From positions 1 to 35,528 of the forward strand of contig JANRKN010000146.1 in NCBI GenBank assembly GCA_033763435.1: a stretch of 35,528 bases of DNA. Direction: 5' to 3'. Source of the stretch: JANRKN01 sp033763435. Its GTDB lineage: Bacteria; Planctomycetota; Phycisphaerae; Phycisphaerales; UBA1924. Both the position numbers and the translations under genes were made by a program. Shown here piece after piece: positions 8,336 to 16,141 of this stretch (the stretch's first letter is position 1; each line of letters opens with the position of its first letter). The notes beneath the pieces are model-generated. The model was not told where the DNA came from. It saw only the letters and a list, made by a program, of their open reading frames with translations, and made no database searches.

Positions 8336-9556
8336 TCAGTGTACCGTTTCGCGGGGTCCGGTTTCGCCGGCGGCGAACGACCGCGCGATCCAGCCGCCGC
8401 CGAGGACCAGGTCCGGCTCGGCGAAGTCGTACAGCACCACGGCCTGCCCGGGCGCCACGGCCTGCTGGGGCTCGTCGAACTCCACGCGGAAGGCCCCCGT
8501 CCGCCCCGACGCGCCCGGGATCTCAAGATCGGGCACCACCTCCACGCGGGCGGGCACCGCGGGCGTGTTGTAGCGATACTTGGCCATCACGCGGATCGGC
8601 GCCCCCCCCACCTTTGCGGGCGGCTGCACGAGCCAGTTGGATTCGCCCACGAGACACGCCGAGGCAAGCAGCATCTCGCGCGGGCCGACGGTCACGGTGT
8701 TGCTCGCCGCGTCCTTGCCCACGACGTAGACCGGATAGCCCAGAGAGAGCGACAGCCCCCGGCGCTGGCCGATCGTGAAGCGATGCTGGCCCTCGTGCTC
8801 GCCGAGCGTCCGACCCTCGGGATCAACGATCCGTCCCGGGCGCGCACTCTCGGGGCTGCGCCGCTCGACGAGGCCCGCGTAGTCGTTGTCCGGAACGAAA
8901 CAGATCTCCTGGCTATCGGGCTTGTCAAAGACCGGCAGGCCGAACTCGCGCGCAAGCTCGCGCACCCGCGGCTTCTCGAGCCCGCCGATCGGCAGCATCA
9001 TCGACGCCAGGCGATCCCGCGGCGCGCCGAAAAGCACATACGACTGATCCTTGCTGGCGTCGATCCCGCGGCGGAGCCTCGGCACGCCCGCCGCATCGGG
9101 CTCCACCCGCGCGTAATGGCCGCTCGCGACGAACTCGGCGCCGATCTGCTTCGCGTAGTCGTTCAGCTTGCCGAACTTCAGCCAGTCGTTGCAGCGCACG
9201 CACGGATTCGGCGTGCGCCCCCGGGTGTACTCGGCAACGAAGTAGTCGATGATGCGCCCGAAGTCCTTCTTGAAGTTGCAGACATAGAACGGCACGCCCA
9301 GCTCCGCCGCGACGAGCCGCGCGTCGGCCGCGTCGTTGATCGAGCAGCAGCCCTGATGCCCGATCTTGATCTTGCCTTCCGTCGGCGCGGGACACGCCTC
9401 GCCCGCGGGGACGAGCTCATCGAGTGTTTCGCCGGGCGAACCCAGGCGCATGAAGCAGCCGACGACCTCGTAGCCAGCGCGCACGAGCAGCGCCGCGGCG
9501 ACGGATGAGTCGACGCCGCCTGACATCGCGACGAGCACTTTGCCTCGGCTGGGCAT
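8336..9556 (-). CDS. mnmA: tRNA-specific 2-thiouridylase MnmA
   Basis: Introduces the 2-thio group at U34 of tRNAs for Lys, Glu and Gln using ATP and a persulfide relay. The 406-residue protein has the PP-loop SGGVDSS (12-18), the catalytic cysteine in NPCVRC (Cys118) and the second cysteine in SQEICFV (Cys218), followed by a C-terminal beta-barrel. ATG 9556 has no Shine-Dalgarno; TACGAT (9563-9568) ends 6 nt before it, suggesting its own leaderless promoter although the glycerate kinase stop is only 24 bp upstream. Confidence 0.97.
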   Translation of the reverse strand: MPSRGKVLVAMSGGVDSSVAAALLVRAGYEVVGCFMRLGSPGETLDELVPAGEACPAPTEGKIKIGHQGCCSINDAADARLVAAELGVPFYVCNFKKDFGRIIDYFVAEYTRGRTPNPCVRCNDWLKFGKLNDYAKQIGAEFVASGHYARVEPDAAGVPRLRRGIDASKDQSYVLFGAPRDRLASMMLPIGGLEKPRVRELAREFGLPVFDKPDSQEICFVPDNDYAGLVERRSPESARPGRIVDPEGRTLGEHEGQHRFTIGQRRGLSLSLGYPVYVVGKDAASNTVTVGPREMLLASACLVGESNWLVQPPAKVGGAPIRVMAKYRYNTPAVPARVEVVPDLEIPGASGRTGAFRVEFDEPQQAVAPGQAVVLYDFAEPDLVLGGGWIARSFAAGETGPRETVH

Positions 9557-9562
9557 GGGAAC

Positions 9563-9568
9563 ATCGTA
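9563..9568 (-). promoter_or_regulatory. TACGAT, 6 nt before mnmA ATG
   Basis: A -10-like hexamer in the 24-bp gap after the glycerate kinase gene, ending 6 nt before ATG 9556. It suggests an internal leaderless promoter for mnmA. Confidence 0.5.
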
Positions 9569-9580
9569 GAACAGGGCCGC

Positions 9581-10879
9581 TCAGGCCAACGCGAGCGCGA
9601 CCGCGACGTGATTGATGTTGGTACCCGTGGGCCCCGGGGGCGAAGCGAACAGCAGTTGGCCCGCCTCGGGTGGAATCGCGGCCAGCGTTCGCCGGGCGTC
9701 GTGCCGATCAAGCCCCGCCCGGCAGTCGCGGATCAAGTCCAAGGGCCAAGGCCCGTGAACGACCGCCCCCGCGGCGGGTGGGCCGATCTCAGCGGGTGGG
9801 GGCGGCCCGTCGACGCCGTCGGTGCTGAAGGCCAGCACGCCCGCGGGTTCTTCGAGCGCCAGAGCCGCGGCCAGCGCGAGCTCCTGACTCGGCCCGCCGA
9901 CGCCCGAGGACGCCGAGCCGACGGACACCGTCCATTCACCGCCCCAGACGATCGCCGCGGGGCGCGCCCCGGCGCGGTCGATCTCGCGTGCGAGCGCCCG
10001 GCCAAGCTCGCTCGCTTCGCCTTCGACCATCGTGCGGGCGCGCGTTGAGAATCCCGCGGCACGCAGCTCCCCCACCACCGCGTCGACCGCCGCGACATTG
10101 GACGCGATCACCCGATGCCGAACGCGCGCGAGCCGCACATCGCCGGGCTTGGGCGTTTCGTCGGCGCCCTGCCTCAGAAACTCCAGCACCGCGCGCGCTT
10201 CGGCGCCCAGCCCGCGCGACTCGATCGCGTGAACCGCCTCGGCCAGCGTCGAGCTGTCGGGCGCGAACGGCCCCGACGCGATCACGTCGGGAGGATCGCC
10301 CAGCACGTCCGACAGCAGCAGCACCTCGACGCGCTGGGCCCGGCACATCGCTCCCAGGCGCCCGCCCTTGAGCCGCTCGGCGTGCTTGCGCACCGCGTTG
10401 AGCGCGCGGATGTCCGCCCCCGAACGCGCCAGCGCGCCCGTCGCGGCTCGCAGGTCCTCGAGCGTCAGCCCGGGCGCGGGCGAGGTGAGATACGCCGAAC
10501 CGCCCCCGGAGATCAGCACGACCAGCGTGTGATCCTCGGGCGTCGCGGCGACGAATGCCTCGGCACGCGCAGCGGCAGCGATGCTGCGAGCGGTCGGCAG
10601 CGGATGATCCGCCGCCAGGTACGTCACGCCCGCCAGCGGCTGGCGCGCGACCTGCTCGACCAGCTCCGCAGGCCCGACCGCCAGCCCGCGCGCCAGGGCC
10701 GGGCCCAGGAGCTCGAGCGCCGCTCGGGTCATTGCAGGTGCGGCTTTACCGAAGGCCAGCAGCGAGACGGGCGCCGTGATCCGCTCGGGCCAGGCGCGCC
10801 CCAGCGCCTGCGCGGGGTCGCCCGCGGCGAGCATCGCGCGGACGCAGCGGTCGAAGATCTCTTGGGCACGCGCGCTCAA
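9581..10879 (-). CDS. Glycerate 2-kinase, GckA/MOFRL family
   Basis: Predicted to phosphorylate D-glycerate to 2-phosphoglycerate. Family signatures are present: ISGGGSA in the N-terminal DUF4147 domain, LNAVRKH-x4-KGG, and in the MOFRL domain STDGVDG and GPTGTNINHV at the C-terminus. The start is uncertain. I chose TTG 10879, giving MSARAQEIFDRC and 432 residues: family members begin close to this helix, and TATCTT (10887-10892) lies 7 nt upstream. GTG 10906 is the main alternative; a longer frame reaches back to 10963 but would overlap the divergent uppP. No Shine-Dalgarno is seen at either. With serA and pyruvate kinase in the same window, it fits glycerate/serine metabolism feeding lower glycolysis. 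Confidence 0.88.
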   Translation of the reverse strand: MSARAQEIFDRCVRAMLAAGDPAQALGRAWPERITAPVSLLAFGKAAPAMTRAALELLGPALARGLAVGPAELVEQVARQPLAGVTYLAADHPLPTARSIAAAARAEAFVAATPEDHTLVVLISGGGSAYLTSPAPGLTLEDLRAATGALARSGADIRALNAVRKHAERLKGGRLGAMCRAQRVEVLLLSDVLGDPPDVIASGPFAPDSSTLAEAVHAIESRGLGAEARAVLEFLRQGADETPKPGDVRLARVRHRVIASNVAAVDAVVGELRAAGFSTRARTMVEGEASELGRALAREIDRAGARPAAIVWGGEWTVSVGSASSGVGGPSQELALAAALALEEPAGVLAFSTDGVDGPPPPAEIGPPAAGAVVHGPWPLDLIRDCRAGLDRHDARRTLAAIPPEAGQLLFASPPGPTGTNINHVAVALALA

Positions 10880-10886
10880 TCGCCCG

Positions 10887-10892
10887 AAGATA
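10887..10892 (-). promoter_or_regulatory. TATCTT, 7 nt before glycerate kinase TTG
   Basis: A -10-like hexamer ending 7 nt before TTG 10879; it helps decide the start of the glycerate kinase. Confidence 0.4.
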
Positions 10893-10915
10893 GCCCGGGC
10901 ACGCACGCCCCGACC

Positions 10916-10921
10916 TACGCT
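10916..10921 (+). promoter_or_regulatory. -10 TACGCT of uppP
   Basis: Same hexamer as before several leaderless candidates, but here 24 nt from ATG 10946, giving a leader of about 18 nt that holds the GGAG ribosome-binding site. Confidence 0.45.
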
Positions 10922-10945
10922 GAACCTCGCGCGGAGAAAAGTCGC

Positions 10946-11926
10946 ATGATCGCACCGGTCCAACAGCTCCAGTGGTGGCAGGCCGTGGTCCTCGGGCTCG
11001 TCGAGGGCATCACGGAGTACCTCCCGGTTTCGTCAACGGGGCACCTGATCCTCGCGTCGGACCTCATGGGCCTGCGCCGCGCCGGGCCGATGGAGGCCGC
11101 GGTCGAGAGCTTCGAGGTGGTCATCCAGGGCGGCGCGATCCTCGCGGTGCTCGGGTTGTACTGGCCCCGCGTCGTGCGCATGCTCAAGGGGCTGTTCGGC
11201 CGCGACTCGGGCGGGCTGAGGCTGCTCATCAACCTTGTGATCGCCTTCATGCCCGCGGCGATCATCGGCCTGCTGATCCACGACTGGGTCACGGCACATC
11301 TGTTCTCCACCGTCCCGGTCCTCACGGCGCTCGTGCTGGGCGGCATCTATATGATGCTCATCGAGCAATGGCGCCGCGGACGCTTCTCGTTCCGGCCTCA
11401 CCCCTCGCAAGGCAAGGAGATCGACGACCTCACGCCCGGCGATGCGCTGAAGATCGGCCTGCTGCAGTGCGTCGCGATGATCCCGGGCACGAGCCGGAGC
11501 ATGATGACGATCACGGGCGGCTTTCTCGTGGGCCTCAAGCCCAAGGCCGCGGCAGAGTTCTCGTTCCTGCTGGGCCTGCCCACGCTCGTTGCCGCCACGG
11601 GCCTGGCGCTCTTCAAGGACCTGCGCCACGCGGCCAAGACCGGCGAACCGAACATGTTCCAGGTTCTGGGCGTCGCGCCCACGATGATCGGCATGCTTGT
11701 CGCTGCGATCAGCGCCGCGATGGCCGTCAAGTGGCTCGTGGGCTTCCTGAACAAGCACGGGCTGACCGTCTTCGGTTGGTACCGCCTGGCGCTCGCGCTG
11801 GTGCTGGGCATCCTCGTCTGGCAGGGCGTGGTGCAGATCTCGGACGATTATCAGGACCCAGCGGTCAAGCCCGTACAGCAACTGACCGATCAGATTCCGA
11901 CCGTGCCGGCTGCCGGTCCGCGCTGA
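10946..11926 (+). CDS. uppP: Undecaprenyl-diphosphatase (BacA/UppP)
   Basis: Integral membrane enzyme that recycles undecaprenyl diphosphate to the monophosphate for envelope polymer synthesis; overproduction gives bacitracin resistance in other bacteria. The 326-residue sequence has the first signature EGITEYLPVSSTGH (about 20-33) and the second, PGTSRSMMT, the catalytic region, together with multiple hydrophobic helices. A hydrophilic C-terminal tail of about 25 residues ends the protein. GGAG at 10933-10936 supports ATG 10946; TACGCT at 10916-10921 is a likely -10. serA follows after 16 bp. Confidence 0.96.
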   Translation: MIAPVQQLQWWQAVVLGLVEGITEYLPVSSTGHLILASDLMGLRRAGPMEAAVESFEVVIQGGAILAVLGLYWPRVVRMLKGLFGRDSGGLRLLINLVIAFMPAAIIGLLIHDWVTAHLFSTVPVLTALVLGGIYMMLIEQWRRGRFSFRPHPSQGKEIDDLTPGDALKIGLLQCVAMIPGTSRSMMTITGGFLVGLKPKAAAEFSFLLGLPTLVAATGLALFKDLRHAAKTGEPNMFQVLGVAPTMIGMLVAAISAAMAVKWLVGFLNKHGLTVFGWYRLALALVLGILVWQGVVQISDDYQDPAVKPVQQLTDQIPTVPAAGPR

Positions 11927-11942
11927 GCCCGAGAGAGAGCCC

Positions 11943-13193
11943 ATGAAGACCTCGTTCCCCAAGGACAAGATCAAGGCCGTGCTCGTGGAGGGCGTGCATC
12001 CCTGCGGCGTCGAGATGCTCGAGGCCGAGGGGTTCAAGGTCACCGCGCTGCCCAAGAGCCCCGCGCCCGCCGAGCTCAAGAAGCTGGTCAAAGACGCGCA
12101 CCTGCTGGGCATCCGCAGCAAGACCGAGGTCACGCCCGAGATCCTCGAGGCGGCGCCCCGTCTGCTCGCGGTCGGCTGCTTCTGCATCGGCACCAATCAA
12201 GTCGCGCTCTCGCGCGCGGGGGGCGCGGGCGTCCCGGTCTTCAACTCGCCCTACTCCAACACGCGCTCGGTCGCGGAGCTGACGCTGGGCGAGATCCTCG
12301 CGCTCTACCGCAAGCTCGCGGACACATCGTCGGCGATGCACCGGGGCGAGTGGGTCAAGTCGGCCAAGGGCTCGCACGAGGTGCGCGGGCGGACGCTGGG
12401 CATTGTGGGCTACGGGCACATCGGTTCGCAGATCTCGATCCTCGCCGAGGCGCTGGGCATGCGCGTGATCTTCTACGACGTGCTGCCCAAGCTCGCGCTG
12501 GGCAACGCGCGCCCGGTGCGCTCGCTGGACGCGCTGCTGGGCGAGGCCGACGTCGTGACGCTGCATGTCCCCGCGACCGCGGCGACCAAGGGCCTGATCG
12601 GCAAGGCGCAGATCCGCGCAATGAAACCCGGCGCGATGCTCATCAACAACGCCCGCGGCTCGGTCGTCGATCTTGAAGCCCTGGCCGACGCGCTGCGCAC
12701 CGGCAAGCTCGGGGGCGCCGCGCTCGACGTGTTCCCCGACGAACCCGCCGGCAACGACGAGAAGTTCGTCAGCGTGGTGCAGGGCCTTCCCAACGTGATC
12801 CTGACGCCTCACATCGGCGGCTCGACGCTCGAGGCGCAGGCGAGCATCGCCGAGGACGTCTGCACCAAGCTCGTGCGGTTTGTGAACAACGGCTCGACGA
12901 CCGGCGCCGTGAACGTGCCCGAGGTGGAGCTGCCCGAGCAGAACCGGGGCGATTCGAAGGGCAACACCGTCCGCCGGCACCGGATCCTGCACTTTCACCG
13001 CAACGTGCCGGGCGTGCTCAGCAAGATGCACACGGTGATCTCGGGCCTGAAGGTCAACGTCGATGCCGAGTATCTGCAGACCAACAAGGACGTGGGCTAC
13101 GTCGTGCTGGACGTGGCGCCGACCGACGCACAGTCGCTGATGAAGGGCCTGCGCGAGATCCCCGAGACGATCCGCGCTCGCATGCTGTGGTGA
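11943..13193 (+). CDS. serA: D-3-phosphoglycerate dehydrogenase with ACT domain
   Basis: First step of serine biosynthesis: 3-phosphoglycerate to 3-phosphohydroxypyruvate with NAD. The 416-residue protein follows E. coli SerA closely in length and sequence: GCFCIGTNQV (about 79-88), NAD-binding GYGHIG (156-161), the catalytic Arg in NNARGSVVD (about 237), the His in TPHIGGST (about 291) and a single C-terminal ACT domain (about 345-416). Residues matching the serine-binding site of the E. coli ACT domain appear kept (HFHRN and VNV-x-AEYLQT), so serine feedback is likely. A GAGAGAGAG tract precedes ATG 11943. Probably co-transcribed with uppP. Confidence 0.96.
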   Translation: MKTSFPKDKIKAVLVEGVHPCGVEMLEAEGFKVTALPKSPAPAELKKLVKDAHLLGIRSKTEVTPEILEAAPRLLAVGCFCIGTNQVALSRAGGAGVPVFNSPYSNTRSVAELTLGEILALYRKLADTSSAMHRGEWVKSAKGSHEVRGRTLGIVGYGHIGSQISILAEALGMRVIFYDVLPKLALGNARPVRSLDALLGEADVVTLHVPATAATKGLIGKAQIRAMKPGAMLINNARGSVVDLEALADALRTGKLGGAALDVFPDEPAGNDEKFVSVVQGLPNVILTPHIGGSTLEAQASIAEDVCTKLVRFVNNGSTTGAVNVPEVELPEQNRGDSKGNTVRRHRILHFHRNVPGVLSKMHTVISGLKVNVDAEYLQTNKDVGYVVLDVAPTDAQSLMKGLREIPETIRARMLW

Positions 13194-13223
13194 TTCACGC
13201 CGAAGTCGGCTCTGCTGGCCCGC

Positions 13224-14270
13224 TCAGGCCGCGTCGAGCACGACCTTGATCTGATCCCCGCTCGCGGCGGCGGCCAGCGCCTTGACCGCGTCGGCGAACC
13301 GAGCGCGCTTGGTGACCAGCCCGGCAAAGTCGAAGTTCTTCTTTGCGAGGGCGTCCAGCGCCGCGGGGATGTTGCCCATGCTCGCGCCGAGGATCTCGAT
13401 CTCGTACGCCGCGGCCATGGAGAGCGACTCACTCAATCCCGCGCCACCCGCCCCACCCACGCCGCCGACCGCCGCGCCGCCTGCCGCGTTGGCCTTGCTC
13501 ACGATCGGGACCGGCGGGCCCATGAGCAGCACCTTCCCTCGCGGACGCACGAGCCGAAGCGCGAGGTCGAGCCCCTCGGGTGTCCGCGTGCACTCGACGA
13601 CGACGTCCTGATCCTGGCGCCTTCCGACCTCGGAGATCAGCCGGTGCTTGAGGCCCCACTTCTCGCACAGCGCGCTGGTCGCGGCGCGCTCGCTGAGCAC
13701 GCGGACCGAGGCGTTCTGGCGCGCCATGACCTGCCCGGCGATCAGCGCCGCGGGGCCGTCGCCGATCACCGTGATGTACGACTTGCCCTCGAGCCTCACG
13801 ATGCTCGAGGCGTGGATCGCCGAAGCCAGCGGCAGCGCGAGCACCGCGTCCTCATCGCGCACGCCCGCGGGGACTGCGTGCAGCGAGGCGAGCGGCATCG
13901 TGAACAGGTCGGCCATGACGCCGCCGCGCCCGAGCAGGCCCGGCACCGTCCGCGCCCGACAGTGCATCGCCAGCCCCCGCTTGCACAGATCGCACGCCCG
14001 GCAGGGGATCACCGTCGAGCCGACGACCTTCGTCCCCGCCGCGAGCGGCTCGCGCGAGGCCGAGGGGCCCGGATTGCTGGAAACGATCGTGCCGACGAAC
14101 TCGTGCCCGAGGACGCCCGTGAAGTTCACCGCGCCTCGCACGACGAGCAGGTCGGCCTCGCCCACGCCCACCAGTGCGGGCCGCACGAGCGCTTCACCGG
14201 GGCCGGCGACCGGATCGGGCTGATCGCCCGCGACCTGCACGGCCTTGCCATCGAACCGGATCGCGCGCAC
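13224..14270 (-). CDS. Zinc-type medium-chain dehydrogenase, altered catalytic site
   Basis: A 348-residue MDR-family protein with a GroES-like N-domain and a Rossmann domain. GHEFVG (55-60) and the four structural-zinc cysteines (90, 93, 96, 104) are present. The usual catalytic-zinc cysteine of the 'C-G-x-D' motif is replaced: the equivalent stretch reads VGVGEADL (about 34-41). The nucleotide loop is IGDGPAAL rather than a clean GxGxxG. A Gly/Ala-rich insertion lies near residues 262-280. GGAGG at 14276-14280 points to GTG 14270 (spacing 5) rather than the overlapping GTG 14276. The substrate is unknown; without the cysteine, ordinary zinc alcohol dehydrogenase chemistry is doubtful. It converges with serA across 30 bp. 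Confidence 0.82.
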   Translation of the reverse strand: MRAIRFDGKAVQVAGDQPDPVAGPGEALVRPALVGVGEADLLVVRGAVNFTGVLGHEFVGTIVSSNPGPSASREPLAAGTKVVGSTVIPCRACDLCKRGLAMHCRARTVPGLLGRGGVMADLFTMPLASLHAVPAGVRDEDAVLALPLASAIHASSIVRLEGKSYITVIGDGPAALIAGQVMARQNASVRVLSERAATSALCEKWGLKHRLISEVGRRQDQDVVVECTRTPEGLDLALRLVRPRGKVLLMGPPVPIVSKANAAGGAAVGGVGGAGGAGLSESLSMAAAYEIEILGASMGNIPAALDALAKKNFDFAGLVTKRARFADAVKALAAAASGDQIKVVLDAA

Positions 14271-14464
14271 GCACACCTCCGCCCGTGATCGTCCCCCGAC
14301 ATCGCTCCGCGGGATATCGGCCGGAGTCGCGGACAGGTTCGGACCCGCTCGGCGGTCGGAGTGATCTCCCCGCGCACCGCAGCGTCTGTGCGGGTCGGGT
14401 CAGGTCGGGCCGGTTCTCGGACGCCAAGGCTCCGCTCAATCGGCCCCGCTCACTTGAACCGCGC

Positions 14465-15316
14465 TTACCTCGGCGAGGCCGATCCGGGCGTGGGATTCAC
14501 CGGCGGCATGCCCACCGGCGACGACGCGGGCTCGTTCGGAGGTCTGGGCAGGAACGGAATCACCGTCTCCAGGAACGTCTCATCGCGCTGGAAGACCGGG
14601 TACTGGTACGTGCCCCGCGCGGCAAAGCGATCGCGCGTCGACTTGTCCCAGTCGATCCAAGCCCGCATGTCAAAGCCGAAGTCCTGCCCCGTGAGCACGC
14701 GCAGGCTGTTCAGCGCCGCGCGGTTCACCGCCAGCGACGAATCTTCCATCGCGCTGATCAGCGCCTCCACAACGCGGTTCTCGGCGTACTGCCCAAGCGC
14801 GGTCGCCGCTTCGGCCCGCACCTCGGCGTCGGACTCGTTCGCCTGGTCCAAGCGCTCGATCAGCGTCCCGACGACCGTCGGTTCGTGGATCCGCTGAAGC
14901 GCGCGCGTCGCCTCAAGCCTCAGGTTGCGGTCGGTCTCGCTCAGTCCCTTCAAGATCAACGGCACGTGCTCGGGCCCGCCGTGGTTGCCCAGCGCCCGGA
15001 TCGCGACGGCGCGCACGCCCGGGTCCGGATCCGAGGCGTTCTTCACGTAAAGCTCGACATACAAAGGCTCCGACCCGAAGTACGCGTTGCTCAGCACCAG
15101 CGTGCCGCGATAGCGCTTGTCGGGGTCGTACTTGTCCACGGCCCACTCCGCAGCCTCCTGCGGGCTGGGCCCCGTGTTGAATAGATCCAGCACGCTCGTC
15201 GCGCCAGGCTTGAGGTCGGTGCAGCCCGCCCCCACTCCCACCAGCGCCGCGAGGGCCCACGCCGCCGCGCCGCCCATCCACATCACCCCGCCACGCTGCC
15301 CGGTTCGCCTTTGCAT
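14465..15316 (-). CDS. HEAT-repeat lipoprotein
   Basis: 283 residues with a positively charged N-terminus, a hydrophobic segment and a lipobox-like VGAGC (Cys32), so probably a lipoprotein; the -3 residue is Gly rather than Leu, which is atypical. Residues about 90-215 form several HEAT/PBS-like helical repeats (DPGVRAVAIRALG, DAEVRAEAATALG, NRAALNSLRVL), usually protein-binding scaffolds. The C-terminal 40 residues are Pro-rich. The ATG at 15316 has no Shine-Dalgarno; TAAACT ends 7 nt upstream. An internal ATG 11 codons later is an alternative. The start lies 22 bp from the divergent lipoprotein start at 15339. Specific role unknown. Confidence 0.82.
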   Translation of the reverse strand: MQRRTGQRGGVMWMGGAAAWALAALVGVGAGCTDLKPGATSVLDLFNTGPSPQEAAEWAVDKYDPDKRYRGTLVLSNAYFGSEPLYVELYVKNASDPDPGVRAVAIRALGNHGGPEHVPLILKGLSETDRNLRLEATRALQRIHEPTVVGTLIERLDQANESDAEVRAEAATALGQYAENRVVEALISAMEDSSLAVNRAALNSLRVLTGQDFGFDMRAWIDWDKSTRDRFAARGTYQYPVFQRDETFLETVIPFLPRPPNEPASSPVGMPPVNPTPGSASPR

Positions 15317-15323
15317 CGGGGCG

Positions 15324-15329
15324 AGTTTA
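15324..15329 (-). promoter_or_regulatory. TAAACT, 7 nt before HEAT lipoprotein ATG
   Basis: A minus-strand -10-like hexamer ending 7 nt before ATG 15316. It overlaps by 2 bp the plus-strand TACGCT of the divergent lipoprotein. Confidence 0.5.
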
Positions 15330-15333
15330 CGCT
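15328..15333 (+). promoter_or_regulatory. TACGCT, 5 nt before lipoprotein ATG
   Basis: A plus-strand -10-like hexamer ending 5 nt before ATG 15339, overlapping the minus-strand TAAACT. Together they form a compact bidirectional promoter candidate. Confidence 0.5.
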
Positions 15334-15338
15334 CTCGT

Positions 15339-16130
15339 ATGCGCCGACGTGATTTCCGCTCTTTCGGTCCTCTGGCCCTGCTGGCCGCCTCGCTCTCGGG
15401 ACTTTCGGGCTGCGCCAGCCCCGCCGGCCCCGAGGCGGTCGTGACGCCCGGCTCGGCCCAGGCCCAGCGCCCGGCCCTTGCGGGCCCCGAGGTCTATCTC
15501 TTCGGACCCAAGTCCGCGACGTACGACGTCACCAACTCGCCCGACTCCTCGCGGGTCGAGGCGATCCTGGTGCGGACCAGCTCGGCGCCCGACGAGGAAG
15601 GCCGCTGGAAGGTCGAGATGCGCCGGACCGCCGTCGACGCGCCCAACGACCCCGGCGCCGTCGTCCAGTCGCTCACTCTCTGGCGCGACCCGCAGAACCG
15701 CACCAAGCTCATCGACCTGACCAACGACGAGGGCCGGCTGATCGTCTTTGACCCGCCGCTGGTGTATTTCCCCGCGTCGCTCGACCCGACCAAGGCGCAC
15801 ACCGATTCCACCGTCGCGACACTGCGCTCAGCGCGCCGCCCCGAAGAAATCGTCGAACGCGGCAAGGCGGACATCACCGTCGAAGACCTCGGCTCCGATG
15901 CCGCGGGTTGGCGCGTCATCCGCACCACGCTCGTCATCGAACTCAGCGGCCCAACCGTCCGACGCATCAGCATCGCGACGGTGCAGCCGGGCGTCGGCAT
16001 CGTGGGTGAGATCGAACAGCGCGAAGTCCGCTATGGCCTGCTGCGCCTGAGCCGGGCGTGGACACAGCTGGTCATGAAGCCGCGCGAGTTCGCGCCGCCA
16101 CCCGCGTCGCCCGTGATTCCTTCGCGCTGA
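15339..16130 (+). CDS. Lipoprotein of unknown function, possible Tat signal
   Basis: 263 residues. The N-terminus MRRRDF followed by a hydrophobic stretch resembles a twin-arginine signal (RRxF), and LSGC (Cys25) is a canonical lipobox, so export and lipidation are likely. The mature protein is predicted mostly beta, with repeated strand-like segments (for example KVEMRRTAV, LIVFDPPLVYFPA, RVIRTTLVIEL), possibly an outer-membrane-linked beta protein. I do not recognise a family. TACGCT ends exactly 5 nt before ATG 15339 and no Shine-Dalgarno is present. It converges with the next gene across 11 bp. Confidence 0.78.
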   Translation: MRRRDFRSFGPLALLAASLSGLSGCASPAGPEAVVTPGSAQAQRPALAGPEVYLFGPKSATYDVTNSPDSSRVEAILVRTSSAPDEEGRWKVEMRRTAVDAPNDPGAVVQSLTLWRDPQNRTKLIDLTNDEGRLIVFDPPLVYFPASLDPTKAHTDSTVATLRSARRPEEIVERGKADITVEDLGSDAAGWRVIRTTLVIELSGPTVRRISIATVQPGVGIVGEIEQREVRYGLLRLSRAWTQLVMKPREFAPPPASPVIPSR

Positions 16131-16141
16131 ACCGATCGGCC

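Noticed and set aside
7505..9508. Plus-strand open frame of about 670 codons opposite esterase and mnmA
   Set aside because: Composition is that of an antisense shadow; mnmA and the esterase have clear catalytic motifs on the other strand.
13198..13213. GCCGAAGTCGGC inverted repeat between serA and the dehydrogenase as a terminator
   Set aside because: The stem is only 4-5 bp with a tiny loop and there is no T-run on either strand.
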